Of a stretch of 64,000 nucleotides of DNA, positions 58,231-64,000 are shown piece by piece; positions within the stretch are counted from its first letter, which is position 1, and each line of letters opens with the position of its first letter. Source of the DNA: Populus alba (lineage: Eukaryota; Streptophyta; Magnoliopsida; Malpighiales; Salicaceae). The position numbers and the translations under genes were made by a program. Below the pieces are notes generated by a model, which saw only the letters and a program-made list of their open reading frames with translations, ran no database searches and had not been told where the DNA came from. The DNA lies in the NCBI RefSeq assembly GCF_005239225.2, contig NC_133300.1, positions 7,221,875 to 7,285,874 of the forward strand. Direction: 5' to 3'.

Positions 58231-59288
58231 TTATTTTTCAAACCTGGATTTACTCCATTTAGCATTGGTTAAGATTTTAGGCCAGGGTTTTATATGGACT
58301 GTAAGGACTGTGTATGACCACATGAAAACATGAATTTTGGCTTCATACACATCCCTGTGGTAAATTATAAATTGTTGGTATGATTGGCTATTAAGAATAA
58401 AGTGCAGGAAAGGATCCAAATGAGTTAAACCTATATGTATGCAAGCCAAAACGTATGTTTTGTGTATTTATTAAAAATCAAGGATACACACTATTAAACT
58501 GCTTCCAAGCTTCACCATTAGAAGGGTGCACCATAACTCCATCCACCATATCATATGAATGATATCATGTCATGTGATCAATAGTCTTTGAAGATATAAA
58601 TAACATCTGCAACCTATAATTGATCAGGAAGTGTCTTATTTTTTTATATGCGACAAGTGTTCTTTCTCTACCACTATTAGGTTTATACTGAGCATGCTGA
58701 GAGGTTTTGCACTTTGAAAAAATTTTATATTCACTATAGTACAACATGCAAAAGTTTAGATATATATTAATTTTTTGGTATCCTAGATCAAGAGGTCTTA
58801 TCCTGGATTTTGCAATATAAAAAGTATTCTTTCTCCCTATTCCCTCCAAGTACCATGCTTTTAGCTCATTTAATGATGCTATTATAACCAACTTTACTCA
58901 ACCCATAATCTAACTTGAAGGTAAACATTTATGCAATTGATGATAACTTTTTTCTTAATTATGTATTCATCCTATAATGTTTCATTGAAGTCTTTAAAAA
59001 GTTCAAAAACCTATTTGCATGTACACTTTATTTTTTATCTAAATTGATGTTATGTGAATTTTTTTACTTGAACATCATGATTCATTCTCATTTCATCTAT
59101 CACCATACTCTTATTAGGATCACTATTATCATCCATAAAACCATGTATGTTGCTAGAACTATAAGTTAAGTCAATCATCCTTTCTAACATGGTTTCATGA
59201 GGAACATAGGGTTTTTCATATGCAAATCAACATATGTATTTCTTGACAAACCCTTTTTTAAGTTGAAGTATTATCACAACATCTTTAT
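58231..59288 (-). pseudogene. TNP2-like transposase, strongly decayed
   Basis: Recognisable pieces are DVYEAKIHVFMWS with HLDPFLHFI (58449-58231), YKPNSGRERTLVAYKKIRHF (about 58690-58620), RKNTFYIAKSRIRPLDLGYQ (58850-58770) and the domain start with KGFVKKYIC-like text near 59260-59210. The SYD...HVMDDM block is replaced by stops and frame changes. Confidence 0.72.
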
Positions 59289-60656
59289 TGTAACACCCAA
59301 TAAAAAATAAAATTTGGCCGGCCTATGTTAGGAGGGAGTTAGAGGTAGCTAACTGGCCTGCTCTAAGGGGAAATGTGAGGGAGCAAAACCGGCCTACCCT
59401 AAATAGGAACTAAGAAGGATTTGACTAGCCTTGGGATGAACCAAATAAGGATAATAACATGGGTAACTAGCCTTTTAATCACCCTTTCACATTTATGAGG
59501 GGTATAAATATAGGGGGGAAGAAAGAGGTGACTTTTGCTCTCCCTTAAAAAAACTGGCTGCAATAGCTGCATGTGCCCAACTGCATGTTCGTACTCCTAT
59601 TCCCCTTTTCCAAAGAAAACTTAACATAACCAAAACTGCATGTGCCCTTATTAGGTGTAAGAGACAAGGGAGAGTTAGAGAGAAGGTTGAACAGCTAAAA
59701 ATATGGAAGAAGAGGGGGTCTAGAACCGTTTAGGAGCTGATAGAAAAAGGAGAAACCGAAAGGGGAGAAGAAGAAGAATAAAACCGAGAAAAGAGGGGAG
59801 AAAAACTATTAAATCTTTTCCTAAAGCTACTCAAAATCATAACATATGGAATGAACATCACCTCATTACTTGCTTCTTGGAATTTTAGGACAGAAAAAGA
59901 GAGGAAAACCTCAAGAGATTGGCTAAGTTTCTTACACCTATTACTTAAGAGAACTAGTTATAAAGAGTAAGGAGAATGGGGAGCTAGATGGGGGATATAT
60001 TTCTAGAAATAACAACAAAACAAATTAATGAACTTGAACACATAAACTTGAAGGAAGAACTGGTCAGATTAAATGTGTTTGTGTGATGAAATGCACAACA
60101 ATGACCTTGTTGAACTTTTAAAAACATGTTTAAACTATAAAACAGAATGTATGTTGATGATTAGTGCCTTGATTTCATAGATAATTGATGAACTTACATG
60201 AAATGTGAAATGAAATTATAAAATGCATAGAGTGCGATCTTGTTGGATTCCTAGAAATATATGTGGGTTGGAACAAATTGGTAATGATTATAATGCTTTG
60301 ATTTTGTTGTGAGATTAATGAATTTATATGAAAATGGATCAAGTGAATGAAGATATGGTTGTGGCATGTTGTTGTGATTATACTTGTGAAAATGAGATAA
60401 ATTGATTATAGGTGCAGGATTGTATTGTTGTTAAAACCCTTATGAGCATGTTAAAGCTGAAACAAAAATCATCTCATGATAATGCATTGATTTTTTTTAT
60501 GTAATGGATGATTTGTATAATGAGGAGTGGTAATTAGGTGAACCTAGAAATAATATGCATGTTGGGATTTGGTTGTGCATTGTCGATGCCCTTGTGATAG
60601 AATTTGAATATGTTTGTTGTCGATATGTGTCCAAGTCTCAACTAAAAAGTGTTACA
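59289..60656 (+). mobile_element. Solo LTR, Ty3/gypsy (TGTAACACCC type)
   Basis: It starts TGTAACACCC and ends GTGTTACA. A promoter-like GGTATAAATATAGGGG is at about 59502-59517, followed by a C/T-rich leader. The flanking five bases (TTTAT and AAAGA) do not match, so it may have formed by recombination between elements or lost one flank. Confidence 0.6.
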
Positions 60657-60699
60657 AAAGAGAAAAACGTAGCGTAAATCTTACGCATAGTCTAAGGAG

Positions 60700-61110
60700 A
60701 AAGCAAAGCCAGAGTTTGCTAGAATTTTTGCTGATGATTTCTGAATCGGTAGTGACTCAAAATCATCAGCGACTCAGTTTTTGTTAACGCTTTCAGTATC
60801 AACAGTAGGATGTGTGCGCTGATGAATTTAGTGTCAACTGTGGAACTAGATAACGCTGATGATTTCTGAGTCGGCAGCAACTCAATTTCATCAATGATTT
60901 CGGTATCAACAGTAGGATGTGTGCGCTAATGCATTCAACATCGGCCGTAGAACTGGATTGCGCTGACAATTTCTGAGTTGGCATAAACTCAATTTTCATC
61001 AATGATTTTCAAGTCCAACAATAGTTTATGTGCGCTGATGATTTTTGTGTTAACCGTAGTACTAGACCATAGTAAACTCAGTTTTCAAAAGGGATGATTT
61101 TTGTGTTAAC
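60700..61110. repeat. diverged tandem repeat, about 107-bp unit, three to four copies
   Basis: AACAGTAGGATGTGTGCGCT recurs at 60801 and 60908, and in a diverged form near 61015. GCTGATGATTTCTGAGTCGG-like text recurs between copies. It lies between the LTR and the CACTA right end. Confidence 0.75.
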
Positions 61111-61615
61111 TGTAGTAAAATACTTAAATATCCAAGCAAACTATAAATACTACAAAAATATTCAATAAATTAACCCAGAACATAAACAGGTTACAAATAA
61201 AATAGATGGGTTTGCTTACTTTGTGTATTGAAGCATCATAAAAAAAAATTTCCAATGATGGATGTCGACACTGCTAATAGATATGGATCTATGTTTGCAA
61301 GTTGGGGAAGCTGAATTTGTGAGAAAATGGAGTGGAGGCTACTAGTATATTTTATTTTATTTTTTGTAAGGAGAAGAAAAATGGAGGGAGGGAATTTTAA
61401 ATTTTTAACTTATTTACATTTATTGATTAAATAATTCAATTAATAATTTTGTTCATACATAATGACGTGTCAACATTTCGTTGAAATTACTAACTAATTT
61501 TTTTTAGTCCGTCAGCAATTCTGTCAAAAATTACAAATGTAACATATTCCATCACTATTTCCATTGAAAAGTAGCAATGGAATGTTATATGTTATTTGTC
61601 ATTTTTTTAGTAGTG

Positions 61616-64000
61616 AGGTCATCCTGCCTAGTCCTTGACTCGAGGCTTGAGCTTGGTCATGAGTCAAATCATGTTTAATAACTTTGAACCCAAGCATAAA
61701 ATCATGTTTCATGTGCTAATAATTTTCTTAATATCATACATAAAAAATAAGACTTAGCTTATCACTAGAAATATTGCTTAATATTATATATAAAAAATAA
61801 GACTTAGCTTATCACTTGAAAGATTGCCCATGTTGCATCACGAACTACCTTTTAACACGCAATAGAAGTTTCATCAAGCTAGTCATTGAAAATGCAGATA
61901 AAACAATATATGCAAAGTTGTTAATGCATTTTGTAGTAGTAAAGAATATAAAAACCAAAATTATAGGGCACTCATCTAAAAAAAACAACTTATGAGATTG
62001 ACTCGTGTGAACCTGGGTTCACCCGTCATATACGTAACTAGACCATAAACTCTACTAGGTTTTTAACAACTTTTTTAAAGACTTATTTTTATTTAACCAT
62101 ATGATAATAAAAATAGATGTTCGTAAAATCAATCACTAACCTAATGTTAGGATATATGAGACTATGATAACCTTATAAAAAATAAGTTGAAATAAATTAT
62201 GAAGTTCAGTTTTCAATTAACCAAATGTTCAAAAATGAAGTTGAAAAAAAATCAATAACAAAAACCCAATGTTAAATAATGAAATTAAAAAAAATAAATT
62301 AAAAAACAAAGAAAAAAATAACCTTTTTTAAACATTTTAAGAAACTTTCGCTAAGTTAAAGGGGACAAATCATCAACCCTAACCTTAAATCAACTAAATG
62401 TGGAAGGATCATATTTAAAAAATTAAAAAAAAAAAAGGTACCTATAAAAAAAGGAGAAATGAACACATAAAAAAAATAAAGTTAGGTGAGGTGTGCAGAC
62501 CTTAAAATAAAAATAAAAATAAAAACCCAAGCTAGGGGCTTGAGCTAATTCTTTTTTTTTTTTAGGGGCGGACAACATGTCGTGTGCTTGTCTGGAATTT
62601 GATTGCTATATAGATAGCTGGAAAACCGAGGGAGTTTTTTTTAGTCTAGAAATTCGTTTTCAACCTATTTTCACTTATAAAACCTATTGAACACCTCTAA
62701 AAATCCAAAAAAAAAAAAAAACAATTTATCAACCCTAGAAATCCAAAAAAACAACCTAAAAATAAAAACTCAAACCAGTGAAAAACTCTCCCTCCATGGC
62801 AATCTATGTTTTCAAGTCATATGGAATCCCATAAAAACATCAATGGTACTCTTCTCGTCAAGAGAAACACTTTGACTTCAAGTTTTCCAATTTTCTCAAT
62901 CAAAATTGGACTAATAGGCTTTTGATTTTGCTGTTTTTTTTTTTTCAACTCTTCTCTCTCTTCTCTCTTAAGCTTGGGGACCAAAACATGAAGAAAATAA
63001 AATCTTGGACCAACATGTAAAAACCTTATAAGAAAGGGTTTAAAAATATTGAAAAAAAATGAAAGAAAGTAAATCTAGGGACCAATAATGCTAAAAATGC
63101 CCTAGCTACAGTAACCCCAAGAAAAAAGAGAATGGAATCTGCTCTAATATCCATTTAAGTCCTTAAAATTGATTTTGATAAATTAAACAATAATTTAATC
63201 TTGTGAGAAACCCTTTAAAAAAAACATTGTGAGAAACCCTTGAGAATCTAACGTCAAATTAATTAAAGTTTAAAGGATAATTTTTAAAAAAAAAATTAAG
63301 TGATTCAAAAAAAAAACAAACAAACAAAAAAAAAACATTGTTTTGACCATAGTGTGCAATGAAAATGGCATGAACATTAGGTTATTTTTTATTTTTATTT
63401 TAATGTTACTTTTTGTCCTCCAAGCAAAACTGTCAAAACTTGTGCCATGCTCGAATTATATATATATATATATTCCATTCTTGGTGAAGAAGTGGTTCAA
63501 AATCCTAAATTTAAAAGCAATTTTCTAGATATTCCTTTCTTTTTTATATATTGTTTATCTTTCATCACCTGTTGTTAACGTGCTGTGCTCAATTCTGAAG
63601 GTGGAGTAGGAATCTCTTCTTCTTCTTCTTCTTCGTCTTCTTTTTGACAAATTAATAAAAGTGTTGGAATCAAACAAAAGCAATTTTGAGGAAAAATAAA
63701 TAAATAAATAAATATACAAAAGGCATCTGGTTCTGATCCCTACTGCTATACAATGGTTGAATCGCAGAAGTAAGAAATATCAAACTAACAAATGAACACG
63801 CACGTGTAAATTAATTACCTGGTGCTTTGAATTTTATTTATTCCAATTTAATTAATTATTTATTCAGCTAAATCATGTTTATCAAATTTCAAATCAGAAA
63901 AATATATATAACATTTAAAAAAAAACACTGGCCTTTTTACTTAATATAATTATGCATCATCTATATGAATATATAACTAAATTTGTTGTATCAAGATTAA
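61616..64000. other. intergenic, no gene recognised
   Basis: The region is AT-rich with many A runs. A duplicated phrase (AAAAAATAAGACTTAGCTTATCACT) occurs at about 61742 and 61794. Microsatellites are at about 63457-63471 (TA) and 63617-63643 (CTT). Open stretches of 60-62 codons at 62687 and 63343 have no family resemblance. Confidence 0.45.

Larger units (their letters stand above)
58225..61615 (-). mobile_element. CACTA transposon, left-truncated, with right terminus
   Basis: Diverged TNP2 pieces (58231-58449, 58565-58891) and the transposase-associated domain (about 59045-59288) read on the minus strand. Subterminal motifs (CCGTCAGCAATTCTGTC, at about 61510) lead to the terminus at 61615, where the + strand ends ATTTTTTTAGTAGTG. 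An LTR is inserted at 59289. This is the most decayed of the transposase-bearing copies. Confidence 0.78.

Overview
The window is nuclear DNA of a flowering plant: AT-rich, with spliced genes (GT/AG introns), LTR retrotransposons, CACTA DNA transposons and plant-type metacaspases. The repeat types would fit a woody eudicot such as a Salicaceae species, but that is a guess from general familiarity and no species-specific marker was tested.

The only host genes I can support are three type I metacaspase genes, all on the + strand, each with five exons in the same intron phases: MC1 (3314-5073, 374 aa), MC2 (29764-31512, 365 aa) and MC3 (42974-44876, 373 aa). All keep an N-terminal LSD1-type C-x2-C...C-x2-C zinc finger and the catalytic His/Cys pair (SGHG and DACHSG). 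MC1 and MC2 are recent duplicates that share promoter sequence; MC3 is more diverged. All three have Thr where the Gly-Cys-Ile-Asn-Asp Cys normally sits. MC1 has lost an acid in the DGxDE motif, and MC2 has an in-frame 6-residue deletion at the start of exon 2.

Almost everything else is transposable element. Six or seven CACTA (En/Spm) elements or pieces, all with transposase reading on the minus strand wherever I could orient them, cover 1-2195, 5440-6785, about 11100-28683, 34005-41714, 46350-49960 and 58225-61615, plus a small non-autonomous one at 35830-39434. The 11.1-28.7 kb element is the most complete: TNP2-like transposase, an 80-bp internal motif array, a 186-bp tandem array and a TNPA-like gene with its own TATA box. 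It is interrupted by a complete non-coding Tat/Ogre-type LTR element (18655-26843, CATGT duplication, tRNA-Arg-type primer site) carrying a 90-bp tandem array next to its 3' LTR.

At 34.0-41.7 kb there is a four-level nest whose boundaries can be read from target-site duplications: CACTA > solo LTR (CAATA) > CACTA (GAC) > solo LTR (GGTAT). Another solo LTR with an ATTAT duplication is at 7814-9822. From 50 to 58 kb a decayed Ty3/gypsy element is interrupted by a small Ty1/copia element (52796-55508) with 180-bp LTRs and an internal deletion joining gag to reverse transcriptase. TRIM-type pieces lie at 10.9, 55.7 and 56.8 kb. No rRNA, tRNA, CRISPR or prokaryote-type system was seen. The most useful observations are the metacaspase family changes, the CACTA ends placed about 1.1-1.3 kb upstream of each metacaspase, and the conserved primer-site-like block inside four otherwise different LTRs.
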